From: Larus michahellis
Lineage: Eukaryota; Chordata; Aves; Charadriiformes; Laridae
NCBI RefSeq assembly: GCF_964199755.1
Contig: NC_133918.1
Coordinates: 2,418,001-2,482,000 of the forward strand
Reading direction: 5' to 3'
Length of the DNA: 64,000 bases
The notes beneath the pieces were generated by a model that saw only the letters and a list, made by a program, of their open reading frames with translations, ran no database searches and was not told where the DNA came from. Positions 46,111-56,886 of this stretch are shown here, one piece after another. A program made the translations under genes and the position numbers. The stretch's first letter is position 1; each line of letters begins with the position of its first letter.

Positions 46111-46380
46111 GCGGGGGCAGCTCCGGGGGAGCACCAGCCGCGGGGGCTGCCGCCCACGGCGGGCTCCGGGTTACGGGGGCCACTACCCGTGGGGCGACTC
46201 GCCATGGGGCTGCTAGCCGTGGCTGTGTTACTACCGACAAGGGGCTAGTAGCCATGGGTCTGTTACCCAGGGGGGGCTACTAGCCACAGAAACCACTAGC
46301 CATGGGGGTGTTACCCATGGGGGGGCTGCTAGCCATGGGGGACTAGCCTGGGGGGCTAGTAGCATGGGGACAGGTAGACA
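45950..46380 (+). repeat. low-complexity tandem blocks after the CpG island
   Basis: From 45,965 to 46,075 the sequence is built of taccggtaccgg-like pieces. From about 46,180 to 46,380 it consists of repeated gctagccatggggg and gttacccatggggg pieces rich in CTAG and CCATGG palindromes. The units are too irregular to assign one period. Confidence 0.75.
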
Positions 46381-49300
46381 CAGGAGCTGTTAGCCCCCGT
46401 CTGCAGGTGTGTGTGGCCCGTGGGAGCAGCGGGACCTGCTTCGCCACCCCGAGCATCCCGGGGCTGCGCCCACCGGGGTCTCCCCACGGTCCCTCCATCT
46501 TCCCACACACGTGGGGGCCGCTTTGTTGCTGTCAGGGGCTGGAGGATGCGGCTGCCGGAGCGAGGGGGTCCCACACCTCGGCCACGGTGGGAACTTGACA
46601 GAGACCAGAGCTGCTTGGGCAGGGGCAAGGCTCGGGGAGGAAGATCCATCCTCCCCAGATGGCTCCCGAAAGGAAAGGGTTTTTTTTTCCAGCTGATGTA
46701 GCCCGGTGGATCGGCCGACTGCGGGCAGCCAGGTAAAGGTGGGCACCAGGATGGTGCGGGGACGTGGGGAAATGCCAGCGTGGCTCTTTGCCGTTCACAC
46801 GCTCCCCAAGTCATTGATGGCTTGGAACAAGCCGGGGGGGGCATGGCGAGACCCCCGGGCTGCCCAGGGTGGCTTTGTGGGGAAGGCTTTCCCAAGGAAC
46901 CACCAAAGGGCCTCGACCGAACTGCCCCCGCGTCCACCCTGGGGACGTGGCACCGTGGCTGTGTGCGAGGCTCAGCGCTCGCCCCTTTGGATGCCCACGC
47001 TGCCACCGGCAGCCGCTGCGGAGAGGTCCGGAGTGGGCTCCGTAGGGCTCTCCAGGTGGATTTTCTGAGTTGGAAAGCAGGGAGCCTGCCCTCGCAGTGA
47101 GACGGAGGGGAAAAATATTGAGGCGGTGGCTCTGCTCCAGCCCAAGTTGGGATTAGGGCACCCAAGTTGCACTGGGCATCACGAAGCCCAGGGCTGCCGG
47201 GTGGCAGAGATGACGGGAGCATCTTCCCCCCCCTCCCCAGCTCCTGCTAGGGCTCCCTGTGATGTCTGAAAGCACCAGGAGAATTTACAATGTGCATTTT
47301 AATTTACGACGTGCATTTTGACCCCGCGGCCGGTGGCCGGAGCGCGTGCCGGGGTGGGCGGGGGGGGGTGCTCCGGGGCTGGCGGGAGCCATGCCGCTGT
47401 CACAGCCTGCGCTTCCTCCCTCCGCGCCGCTCGGCGCTGAGCGATCACATGAGCCCCTTGTTCGGAGCCTTTGTCTCTCGTCTCCTACGCCGAGGAGCTG
47501 CCTTTCGGGAAGCCTCTGCAACCTCTGGCCATAGACCACGCGGAGATGCTCAAATAGGATTATTTGTCCCATTTATCCTCCCGGGGTGGGAGCGGGGGGG
47601 TTTGGAAAAGCCTTCTGTGCTTGGTGATACGTATAAACCCCCCGGTTCGGTTGGGGAAGATGAGCTGTATTAATTATTAACTGAATCAGCACCAGCGGCT
47701 GCTCTGGGTGAGCTGCAAGCCCTCCTGTTCTCCCCATCGCCATCAGCCCCCCGGAAGGATTTTTCCAGGGTCCCCGTTCACCGCAGGGGCCGGAGCGAGG
47801 GAGTTTGGTGCCGGCAGGTTTTCAGGGAGACTGAACCTGCGGCAGGGAAACCCTTCCAAAAGCGACACTGAATTTGCGGTGGCTCCAGGATTCGGGTTTC
47901 CAGGGCAGGGTTTGACCCGGCGCTGGGGGAGTCACATCCCCAGCGGCCACCCAGGGTCACCGGGGTTGGGGACGGTGGCAGGTCAGTGGCACCTGGGCAG
48001 GAGCATCGTGCTCCAGGTTGCAGAATGGAGGGGCCTGGAGAATGATACGTGTTGGGCACCATCCCGCGGGAGGTGACAAGTGACAGCAAAATGGTACAGG
48101 TGCCACCAGCTCCAGGGAAACCGGGGCCTGGGCCGAGCGTATGGTGGTGCTACGGTGCTGCTGCCGTGTCGGCTGCCGAAAACGCACCTGCCTCGAACAG
48201 CTTTGCTCCGGGGGGACGGTGGCGGGGCAGCGAGCCGGACGCAGGCACGATGGCCGCAATGAGATGCGCCCGCATCTCTCCGCCTGCCCTCACCGGACCT
48301 GCCAGTTGGTATCCTCACGAGAGGCATTTTCCCAGCTTTTCCAGAGAAAAATCAGCTTAAAACGCCTCTCTGGGGTACCGCCTGCAACCGGGAAACGGAG
48401 AGCGCATCCGCAAGGGAGAGGAGGGAGGTTTCAGCACGAGCTGTAGCATCCGAAGGGGTTTGACCCTGGAGCACCGGGAGCCGACAGCCCTGCTGCGATG
48501 CTGCTGAGGAAGAATTTCTCGGTTTCTTGAAAAATGGACTTGAAAAAAATTGCCTGTGCTCCTGCTGAGCTCTTGGCGTGGTGGCTGCTGGTGTCCTGCC
48601 GCCTTATGGCCTCGTCTGCAGGCCATCGGAGACCATCGGTCCCCGGGGGACCGTCGGCAGGCCTTGGGGACAGGCGGTGGCATCGAGGATTGATCCGGAG
48701 TCGGCGTTTCCAGCGGGGAATGGGGGGACCTGGGGGCGGTTTGCTCCAGCCTGGAGGACTGGCGCTCCCGGGCAATGCCCCGGCAGCACCAACACTCCGC
48801 GGCGTCGCGGATGGCCACCGGCACGTGGCGGTGGCACACGGAGGCTGCGCGAGGGGCTGAGCAGGCAACAACCGCAGCCCCGCCGCGACCCTTTTAATGT
48901 TTTATCTCCCTCAAGAGAAGATTCCTGAGACTTTTTTTTTTTTTCTTCTGGTAAAACCGCGTTTCCCCCTCCTGATAAAACCAAGGTTCACCCAAGCTGC
49001 CGTGAAGTTTCCGTGCGGTGTTTACCCCCCTGCCCTGTCCGTGCCGCTTCGTACAGACCGGGGCAAAGCAACCCCTCCAGCCTGGGCTGAATTTTTCCTC
49101 CCGGGACGCGATCGGCCCCCACTGCTGCCCCAAACCCCCCCAGCTCTGGGGCTGACCCCCCCCCCTGCCCTGGGGGCAGGTTGCATCCCGCAGCGCCAGC
49201 AGAAGCTGAGAAAACAACGAGGTGGGGGGGGGAAGGCACCGCAACCCCCAAACAAAGCCGTAAGCCTGGGGGCGGCCGGGGAAATAATCCCACATGGATT

Positions 49301-50327
49301 TTCACACACAGCCCCCCCCCCCCTTCCTCCCCCTGGCCCCGGCTCTGATTTATTGCCCGCTGGGTTGCAATCCCAGCGCCGCCGGTTGCTGCAGTAACAG
49401 CGGCTGAGCCCGCCTTCGTCCGGCTAAAGCCCCGCTGTGCGTGGCCAGCTGGAAGCCGGGGCTGGAGCGGAAAAGCCGGGAAAAGAGGAAAATGCCTCCG
49501 GAGCAGATGCGGAGGGATGGGCAGGGCCATGAGGGCAGACCCCCGTCCCCAGGGACCTTCGGGTCGGGAGCCGTTGAGCTCTTGGGAAAACATCAGCCCG
49601 CAAACCAACTGCAGCCCCAGTGATGATGATGATGATGATGGTGATATTATTAGTAGTAGTATCAGTATTTTCTTTTTAACTTTGACATTAAGACCCTATT
49701 GAGAAACCTCCCAAAGTGGGGGGGTTATTTGGATGCTTTTTGCTGGGTGTTATCAGTATTTGCCTTTCGCATGCCGAAGCCTCGCGCAGCGGCTCCACGA
49801 GGCTGAGCCAGTTTAATTTTGGGGACGGTCTGATGTAGCTCGTGTGACGGAACCGTCCCCACGCGCCCATCAGCCGGGCATCGGGCCTCGCTGCCGATGC
49901 TCCTGGCCGTGGACTGGGACCTGCTGCTGCTCTTGGCTGGAAAAACCTTCAAAACTGGGGGGGAGGCATCCAGTGAGACCCCCCCGCCAGGTGGGGCCGG
50001 GAGCAGGAAGGGCTGGAGCGACTCCTGCAATCCCTGCTTTGGCCATGCCAGGGCTGTGTCACCCTGCGGGCAGGGGGTTCCTTTGGTTTTCGGGGGGGGG
50101 GACGGGACATTTTTGACTCTAGATGCTGTGGGCTGGGGTCTGGCGATGTGTGGGGCAGGCTGTGCAGGACGGCAGCTGCGGGGGGGGAGACCTTTCGGGG
50201 TGGGGGGGGTGTGGATCACCCATTGGGGTGGGAGAAGCGGGAAGGGATGGCGACGACTCCGGCTTCGACGCCCCGGGGGCAAAGTGCTGCCTTTGCAGCG
50301 TGTTTCCCCCCCCACCCCCCCCCACAG
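46381..50327. other. region without recognisable gene (probably ZNF414 intron 1)
   Basis: About 3.9 kb between the CpG island and the first ZNF414 exon I can support. It contains a second CpG-rich patch (47,320-47,460), a GAT microsatellite (49,621-49,641) and many G/C runs. No coding similarity, CR1 element or RNA gene was recognised on either strand. Confidence 0.5.
49621..49641 (+). repeat. (GAT)n microsatellite
   Basis: Seven tandem gat triplets, followed by tagtagtag. A simple repeat in non-coding DNA. Confidence 0.9.
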
Positions 50328-50415
50328 AGGCACTGCAAAGCCCCTGTGAAGCCGAGAGCTCCTGCTGGCTTGGGCCAGGAGGTCCCTGGGTGGGAGGGTT
50401 GGTCCCATGGGACAC

Positions 50416-50476
50416 GGAGGAGGAGGAGGAGGAGGAGGAGGAGGAGGAGGAGGAGGAGGAGGAGGAAGAGGAGAAG
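50416..50476 (+). repeat. (GAG)n microsatellite just upstream of ZNF414 start
   Basis: About 20 GAG triplets with one GAA. It lies in the putative ZNF414 exon 2 (50,328-50,654), before the chosen start codon at 50,585. If translation began further upstream in the same frame it would encode a run of glutamates. Confidence 0.9.
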
Positions 50477-50584
50477 GCAGTTGACATCACTTTAACCTCT
50501 CGCCCTCGTGCTCGGTGTAGCATCGCCGGGAGAAGACGCCGTCGGCAGCGCGTGTCTCGCCCCGTGCCCACCACCCGCCAGGCC

Positions 50585-53500
50585 ATGAAGACGGAGAAGG
50601 ATGAGGCTGTGCCCACCTTCTCCCTGGGGGGTAAATACGCCGGAGAGGGGGCAGGTGAGTCCCTGGTGCCACAGGGGCGAGAGGAGTCGGGGCAGGACGA
50701 GGGGGAGAAGCCTTTGCTCCTCTTGCTGTTGGGCGCCTTTGGCCGAATCCCACCCCGAGGGGTGGCGGGGGGCACCCTGAGGCTGTGCCTGGAGGTGCAG
50801 GTGGCATCGCCCCGCGTGTTCAGGACACCGTCAGGCTTTGCCTTCATTCCAGCAGCTTTTTCTAGAGCCAAGACCCTCCCATCTTTAACCAGCCTGGGGG
50901 GCTCCTGCCTGTCGAGCCCCTGGAAGGCCGGACCCCTCCCCATTTTCCTGCACCGCTGTTTGCAAGGGGTCGGAAAGGGGGCGAAGAGGGACATGGCAGG
51001 GGCTGAGGGTCATCTCTGCCCGTGGCAGCAGGTACCTAACGGCCTCCCCCCGGCAGGTTGCAGCGAAGCGGCTCTTCCCGGCGGCCCGATGCCGGTGGCG
51101 GGGAGCGGAGGGACCCCAAGCCAGGACCTGCGGCCGCTGAAGCGCAGACCTGTCCCAGGTGAGGCCAGCCCTGCCCCGGGGAGGTGACAGCAACGGCTGG
51201 GGCAGGGACGAGGCCAACGGCTCTGTCTCCTTCCAGGGAAGCACTACCAGTGCTCCAGCTACGGCTGCAAACTGGCCTTCCCCAGCATGCAGGAGCTGAT
51301 GGACCACCTGAAGGTCCACTACAGACCCACGCAGTCCCTCGAGGGTAAGGCCGGGACACCCTGCGTCGCTCCAGGGCGCCCTTTTTATGGCTGGGAGGTG
51401 GCACGGCGGGGCTGGAAGCTGCGACAGCGCTGGTGGTGGTGCCTGCGCATCCGGGAGATGCTGCAGAGCACCGGCTGGGAATGGGGAGAGCGTGGGAGGT
51501 GCCGGAGACCCACTGGTGGGGGGACAGGGGAGGGGGTGCAGCGCAGCCGGGCTCTGGCTGAAGCTCTTCCCTATTTGTTTGTTCAAGGCAAAACCTTCCA
51601 GTGCCCCACGCTGGGCTGCGCGGAGACCTTCCCCAGCATGCAGGACCTCATGGCCCACATGAAGGTGCACTACAAGCCGAACCGCTACTTCAAGTGAGTC
51701 CCGCTGCTCCCCGTTCCCATCCCGTCCCACCCTGCAGACGCCCCCCGCGGCGCGTCCTGCCTGGGGGCACCCGGCAGCTCCCAAAGAGCCCCGAGCACGC
51801 GGGCTCCCATCTTTGCAGATGGCAGACCCCGGGGCGAGGATATGGGGCAGGGTAGGGTAGTGGGGGGTGACACAGAGGGGAGCACTGAGGCTGCGGCCCC
51901 CCCCTTTCCCCCCCCCTGCAGGTGTGAGAACTGCATGCTGCGCTTCCGAACCCACCGCTCCCTCTTCAAGCACCTGCACGTCTGCTCCGACAGCGCCAGC
52001 AGCCCCGCGCCGCCCCCCAAGACCGACAAGCCCCTCCTGCCCGCTACCTCCGCCCTGGAGAAGGAGCCCCCGGCCAAGCCACCCGAGGGGCTGCCCAAGC
52101 TCCAGAGCGTTATCCGACCCCCGGAGAAAGAAGCCAACCTCCCCGGCGCGGACACTGCCCCGGCGGCCCCCGCCGCGCTCCCCGCCAGCCCCCCCGAGCT
52201 GCCCGGCTCGCTGGAGGCGCTGCCGCTGGTCTCGCCGGCCCCCCACCCCTTCCCGCTGCTGGAGCCCAGCCTTTTCGGGCCGTCGTCCTTGACTCGGTTC
52301 TCGGGGCCGCCCCACTCCTCGGTGCCGGGACCGTTCCTGTCCTACGTGCACCCTTCGCCCTACAGCTTGCCCCAGCCCCCGGCGCAGCATCGCCTCCGGC
52401 CCTACGTGCCGGGCCACGGCCCCCCCGTCTCCAACGCCGTCTGGAAGAAAAGCCAAGGTGAGCGCAAGGGGCCATTCGGGCAAACCTTCTTCTGCTCCCG
52501 CCTTGACCAGCAGCTCCCAGAGGAGGACCCGCCGTCGGCCAGCCGAGGATCCCCCTCTTCCCAACCCCGTGCAGGGCCACCCTGCACCCCCTCCCCGACC
52601 CAGCCCCATCCCACCTCTGCCCCCCCGCAACCCCCGGCTCCGTCCCACCCGCAGGGATGCTCGATTGGAGAAAGCACCGGCAACCACCAAAAAAAAAAAA
52701 AAACAAAACCCAAAAAAACAATCAAGCCTCCAAATTTTCCCGGCCCTGCTGCTCCCCGGCGTGCTGGGGGTGCGAGGCGGGGGGCCGGGCCAGGCCTGCC
52801 CCCCCCATCCCCCCTCCCCCGCCCCCCCCCCCAGCCCAGGGAGGGGAAGACCTAATGCTTGTCTTGCCCCTCGATTCCCTCCGCAGGTGTGAGTGTCAGC
52901 CCACTCCTCCCATGCTTTGGCTCAGGAGTGACTCCAGGTTAGTTTGGCACCTACTGGTTGGGGGCTGCTTTCTGTCACTGGGAGCGGGGTGGGGGGACGG
53001 CGGGCGGGGGGGGCCACAGGGGCTGGGAGAGGCCCCGTGGGGTGCCACGATGCTCCCTGGAGAGCAGAAGGAGAGGGGGGAGCGGGCTCCCTCCTTTTTT
53101 GGGAGCCACAGAGAGGGGATGCTGCCCAAAGAGGCTCAGAAATGGCGAGGGCGGGGGGGGGGGGTGTCACCTGCTGTGCCCCCCACCCCCCCTCCACCCC
53201 AGGAACCACCGAGCCTGGTTGCTCCGGCACCCGTGGGCAGAAGCAGCAGGAGAAGGAGCTGCAGCAGCTGTTTGGGCTTAAGCCCCCCCCACCCCCCACC
53301 CCGATCGCCCCGCCCCCAAACCCACTGCCCTGCGCTCCATGGGCTGCAGGGAGGCGACGGGCAAAGGGCATTCGGAGCCGAGGAGGTGGCGGGGGGGGGG
53401 GGGGGGCACAGCCTCGCTCCCTGCTCCCACATTTGGGGGTCCCCCTATGGGGAGGGGACCTCTGTGCACGTGGGGCTCACCGGCCGATGCGAGCCCCACG

Positions 53501-54243
53501 GCACCCAGCACCCAGGGCCGCCTGCCCTGCAACCTGCGCTGCCGCTTGGCGTGGCTCCCGCTGGCGGGGAGGGGGGCACAGCCACCCCACCACCGCCGCC
53601 ACCACCACCACCACCACCACCACGGCCATGGTGGTGAGGCGAGGGGCTGGGGGGGGGGGGGCGGGGGGGCACGGGGGGCCGGGGTGGGCGAGCGCTGTGC
53701 TTCCCTCCTCGCCCGTCCTTGCAGGGCACTCCTCCAACAGCCGCATCGTGTGGGAGCACACGCGGGGCCGCTACACCTGCATGCAGTGCCCCTACTCCAC
53801 CGCCTCCCGCGAGGAGATGACCCTGCACATCGAGGACCACCGCAAGAACCCCCCCCAGCCCGGGCGCCTGGACGCAGACATGGGTAAGGCCCCCAGGGTG
53901 GGGGGGTGGGGGTGGGAGGCAGGAGGGACCCCCGATACTGCTGGGACACGCAGGGGGTGCAGGTTCGGCCACGGGCAACGCGTACCCCGCTCCCTCTGCC
54001 CTGGGTGGGGGGCACCGGCCGCTGCGGTGGGCGCCGGGCTCCGGCTCCTGGCCCCCCCCCAGCCTGCAGCGATGCCCTGGGAGCAGGGCCGGGGCGGGGG
54101 GGTTGTTGGTCCACGTGCAGGGGGTTCGGCCACCGCGCTGACGGCTCTTTTCCCCTCTCCCTCCAGATTTCGGGGTGGGCATCGCCTCCTTCCACGCCAA
54201 GCTGACGCCGGAGATGGAGAACTCCCTGTACTCCCAGCTCTGA
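50585..54243 (+). CDS. ZNF414: ZNF414, zinc-finger protein (7 coding exons, 385 aa)
   Basis: Nuclear C2H2 zinc-finger protein of poorly known function, presumably DNA-binding. Exons: 50585-50654, 51057-51158, 51237-51344, 51588-51693, 51922-52457, 53725-53883, 54167-54243 (TGA). Sum 1,158 nt, phases consistent. Fingers: residues 63-85 and 99-121 (both C-X4-C-X12-H-X3-H), 130-150 (C-X2-C-X12-H-X3-C) and 326-346 (C-X2-C-X12-H-X3-H). Between fingers 3 and 4 is a proline-rich linker ending in FPLLEP... and VWKKSQ, as in human ZNF414. The block YKPNRYFKCENC plus RFRTHRSLFKHLHVC is diagnostic. I chose ATG 50,585 (G at -3) because the upstream open frame is unlike the mammalian N terminus and holds a GAG repeat; the true start remains uncertain. 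The gene follows MYO1F as in mammals. Confidence 0.92.
51237..51693 (+). CDS. ZNF414: ZNF414 exons 3-4 (coding): fingers 1 and 2
   Basis: Exons 51237-51344 and 51588-51693 each hold one finger (CSSYGC...HLKVHY and CPTLGC...HMKVHY). Both exons start with the last two bases of a glycine codon. The two fingers are clearly related (AFPSMQELMDH, TFPSMQDLMAH), suggesting an old exon duplication. Confidence 0.93.
51922..52457 (+). CDS. ZNF414: ZNF414 exon 5 (coding): finger 3 and proline-rich linker
   Basis: It opens with K|CENCMLRFRTHRSLFKH, the third finger with C as the last zinc ligand, then about 155 residues rich in Pro, Ala and Leu. It ends VWKKSQG at donor gtgagc. The frame stays open past the donor to a stop at 52,853-52,855, which would allow an intron-retained shorter isoform. 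Confidence 0.92.
53586..53624 (+). repeat. (CAC)n microsatellite, ZNF414 intron
   Basis: Run of cac triplets with a few ccg interruptions in the intron before the last zinc finger. Confidence 0.88.
53725..54243 (+). CDS. ZNF414: ZNF414 exons 6-7 (coding): finger 4 and C terminus
   Basis: Exon 53725-53883 carries HSSNSRIVWEHTRGRYTC and the finger C-X2-C-X12-H-X3-H. Exon 54167-54243 ends LTPEMENSLYSQL before TGA. This C terminus matches the longer of the known mammalian isoform types as I remember them. Confidence 0.9.
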
Positions 54244-54604
54244 TGCCCCCGGCTCCCGTGGGACTGCTCCTACTCCTCCCTATCCTTCCCCCCCCCCCCA
54301 GCCACGCAGGGGGGCACCGCACAGCCCCATGCCACCGCGCTGGGACAGGGACCCCCTTCCCGGGCACCGAGAGCATCCTCCAGCGCTGGGTGCGGGGTCG
54401 GGGGGGAGTGGTTGGTTTTTTTTTCTCTTGAATTTCTACCCTCCCTTTTATTTTCAGAAACTCTGAACCCCCGACACCCCGCGTCTCCCTCCCCGAACGG
54501 TTTCGTTGCTTCAGCTCCAGGGGCTCCGGGGGAGGGCCGGGGTGGGGGGGGCCCCGTAGGTTGCTCAGGAGTTAGTGGACTTCTCTGGAATGAGGTCTCA
54601 AAAT

Positions 54605-54610
54605 AATAAA
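54605..54610 (+). terminator. ZNF414: AATAAA poly(A) signal of ZNF414
   Basis: A canonical hexamer 362 bases after the stop codon, giving a short 3' UTR (54,244 to about 54,630). Confidence 0.85.
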
Positions 54611-55189
54611 TGGGAATTGTACAGGAGCGGCGGCCGGGAGAGCCTCTGTCGGTCCCCGCGGCGCCTGGGGGCGATGGGGTGCCCCTTAAGGGTGCCCCCC
54701 CCCACCCCCAAAGGAGGGGGCAGATGGAGGGGGTGGGGGGTACATCGACACATCCCAAACCACGAAGGGCGGCTGAGAAGCAGAGTTGGAACCTCTGCCA
54801 GTGGCACCTCAACACCCAGCTTGGGCCCCCAAAACCAGGGCAGGATCTCGGCCCCCCGCCCACCCACCCCCCAGCACCCAGAGACCCTCAGTGCCCACCA
54901 GCCAACCCACCCCACCAGGAGCGGGGCTGCCGGGGGGAGGTATCAGCACCGGGATCACCATCAGCGAGTGGAGACCAGGGCCCCTGCTGCACCCCAGGGG
55001 CTCCTCCGCACCCCGCTCCCCAGCCCTGAGCTGGGGGGGGCTGCACCCCCACCCCCGTGGGAGCGGGGCAGCCGCGCATCCCCACCCCGGGGCTCCCCGC
55101 GGCCCCCCGCTGCCCGCGCGGCTGCCGGCCCCATCCCAGCCGGGTGAAAAGTTTGCTCCAAACTGGTTTGAGCACAGGCGTGCTGCCGC

Positions 55190-55340
55190 ATGCCGGTGCC
55201 CCACGCCGCCCCACACTGCCTTCGGCTGCCCCATGCCGCATTCGGGTGCTCCACACCGCTTTGGGTGCCCACGCTGTATTCGGGTGCCCCACGCTGCATT
55301 CAGGTGCCCCACACCGCTTTGGGTGCCCCACATCGCCACG
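55190..55340 (+). repeat. imperfect 20-24 bp tandem repeat
   Basis: Units such as cacgctgcattcaggtgcccc and caccgctttgggtgcccca alternate six to seven times. Confidence 0.82.
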
Positions 55341-55513
55341 CTGGCCGGCCACCAGCCGCGGCAAGGGACAGGAGCGCTGGCACCCCACTGCTCTGCGCCC
55401 CAGGGTCCGGTGCTGCCACCAGCCTCGGGAGGGGACACAAACCCCAGGGGAATTTGTTCCCCCCCCCCAGCTCAGCCCTTTCCCAGACACATTCACCCCA
55501 GAACACAGGTCCT

Positions 55514-55537
55514 GGGGTGGGGGTGGGGGTGGGGGGG
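55514..55537 (+). other. perfect G-quadruplex motif
   Basis: Four runs of G (4, 5, 5 and 7) separated by single T residues. Single-base loops make this a strong predicted quadruplex on the plus strand. It lies between ZNF414 and ANP32B with no known gene on it. Confidence 0.8.
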
Positions 55538-56880
55538 TGCTTCACTCTCCCACCTCCCCAGCGTGTTGCTGGCAGTAAGGGCAGCCCAGCTGTGGGTACG
55601 CCAAGCCAAGGGGGCACAGAACGGGACCCCCCCCACAGCTCTGCCCCATGATGGGGGCTCAGGAGGGGCCGAACGCAGCCTGCGCCTCCCTCCCACTGCA
55701 GGCCCTGCGGACGGCGGAGCAGCATCACGGGCCACCACGGTTCACCCCCCACCACCACCACCACCCCCCCACCCCTGCACCCCTGTGCTGGGCAGCCTCC
55801 CCACGCCGCCTTCCCCAGGGGACTGGGCCCCGGGGGGGGGTCACAGGCCAGAGGCAGCACCAGCCCTGGAGGAGGACGGTGAGGATGGAGAGAAGCCGGG
55901 GGGAGCGGAGAGCCAGCCGGACGGACAGACCAGGCCGGACAGACCGAGCTGCAGCTCCATCGCTGCTGCCTCCACACAGGGGAGCGAGCGGGAGGGCTCC
56001 CCACGGCAGTGGGGCAGCCCCACAGTCACCCAGCTGGGTGGGCAGGGGGGAGGCAAGGCTGCATTAGAGAAGGGGGGACCCTCTGCTGCGGGGAGGGGGC
56101 AGCAGCGGGGCGCAGCAGCCCCTCGAGCGGGCGGTTGGGAGCAGGGCTGGGAGCAGCCGAGCGCTGCTCTGCCTCCTGGCTCTGAGCCGCACACAGGGCC
56201 TGGGGCTGGCCCCCCCCATCCAGCATGGACCCCCCCCCACAAACACTCACCCCAGGCCCTGAGCAGGGGGACAGATGCGCTGACGCTGCTGAGACCTGAT
56301 GGAGCAGCAACTCATTACAGAGCCAGAGCAGGATCACGCAGCCCCAGCGAGGTGAGGGACCCCTCCAGCCCCCAGCGAGGGGGGAGCACCGTGGCATCGG
56401 GCACAGCTTGGACCCCCCCCCAGCCCAGCCGGCAGTGGGGTTCCCCCTCTCCGCCTGGCGTCCGTACCCCGAACACCCAGTTTCCTCCTCCAGGGCAAAC
56501 GCAGGTGCCCACCCTAAACCCTCCCGGCCCACGCAAACTCTTCCGCGGCCACCTCCTGCAGCCCACGGAGGTCCCACAGCCACATTCGTGCCAGGGTTGG
56601 GGACGGTTTGTGCCGCTCCACCCCCCTCCAGAGCCCCGGCTCCGTCCCCAGCCCCAGTGTCCCCAAACCAGCCCCAGCACCGAGCTCCACTCACCAGCAT
56701 CCACAGAGCTGGGGCTCAGGGCAAAGCCAGGCCCTGCTGGGGCCAGGGGACAGTCACCGCTCCCCCCAAGAAACTCCAAAAAAACTGCCCCAATAACTCC
56801 CACCCAGCAGTGGGGGGGTGTCCCGGAGCAGAGGCAGCCAAGACGACGCTCATTGCAATGGATTTTTAAAAACTGATGTC

Positions 56881-56886
56881 TTTATT
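56881..56886 (-). terminator. ANP32B: poly(A) signal of ANP32B (AATAAA on minus strand)
   Basis: Plus-strand TTTATT reads AATAAA on the minus strand, about 1.93 kb beyond the ANP32B stop codon. The sequence changes from AT-rich to very GC-rich just past it, which fits a transcript end. Usage is inferred. Confidence 0.65.

Larger units (their letters stand above)
54631..56860. other. GC-rich intergenic region between converging genes, holding a 696-codon open frame
   Basis: The region lies between the 3' ends of ZNF414 (plus) and ANP32B (minus). On the plus strand a frame is open from ATG 54,786 to a stop ending at 56,876. It is proline-, glycine- and alanine-rich, includes a minisatellite, and has no domain I recognise. 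Other frames on both strands are also long here, which points to base composition. In mammals PRAM1 follows ZNF414; I see no trace of it. Confidence 0.6.

Noticed and set aside
44698-46248. Open frames of about 500 codons on both strands (44,698-46,248 plus; 44,724-46,205 minus) with a repeated GCSKGP / GASRGP-type pattern
   Set aside because: They are translations of the 19-20 bp minisatellite running on into a GC-rich CpG island. The repeat period is not a multiple of three and several frames are open at once, which is expected of a stop-poor tandem repeat and not of a gene.
50885-52690. 601-codon open frame on the minus strand
   Set aside because: It is antisense to ZNF414 exons and their introns, crosses splice sites of the real gene, and has no recognisable domain. 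It is a GC-driven shadow.
52944-54431. 495-codon plus-strand frame containing the fourth ZNF414 finger
   Set aside because: The conserved part is limited to 53,725-53,883, between a good acceptor and donor. The remainder is intron with C runs and a CAC repeat.
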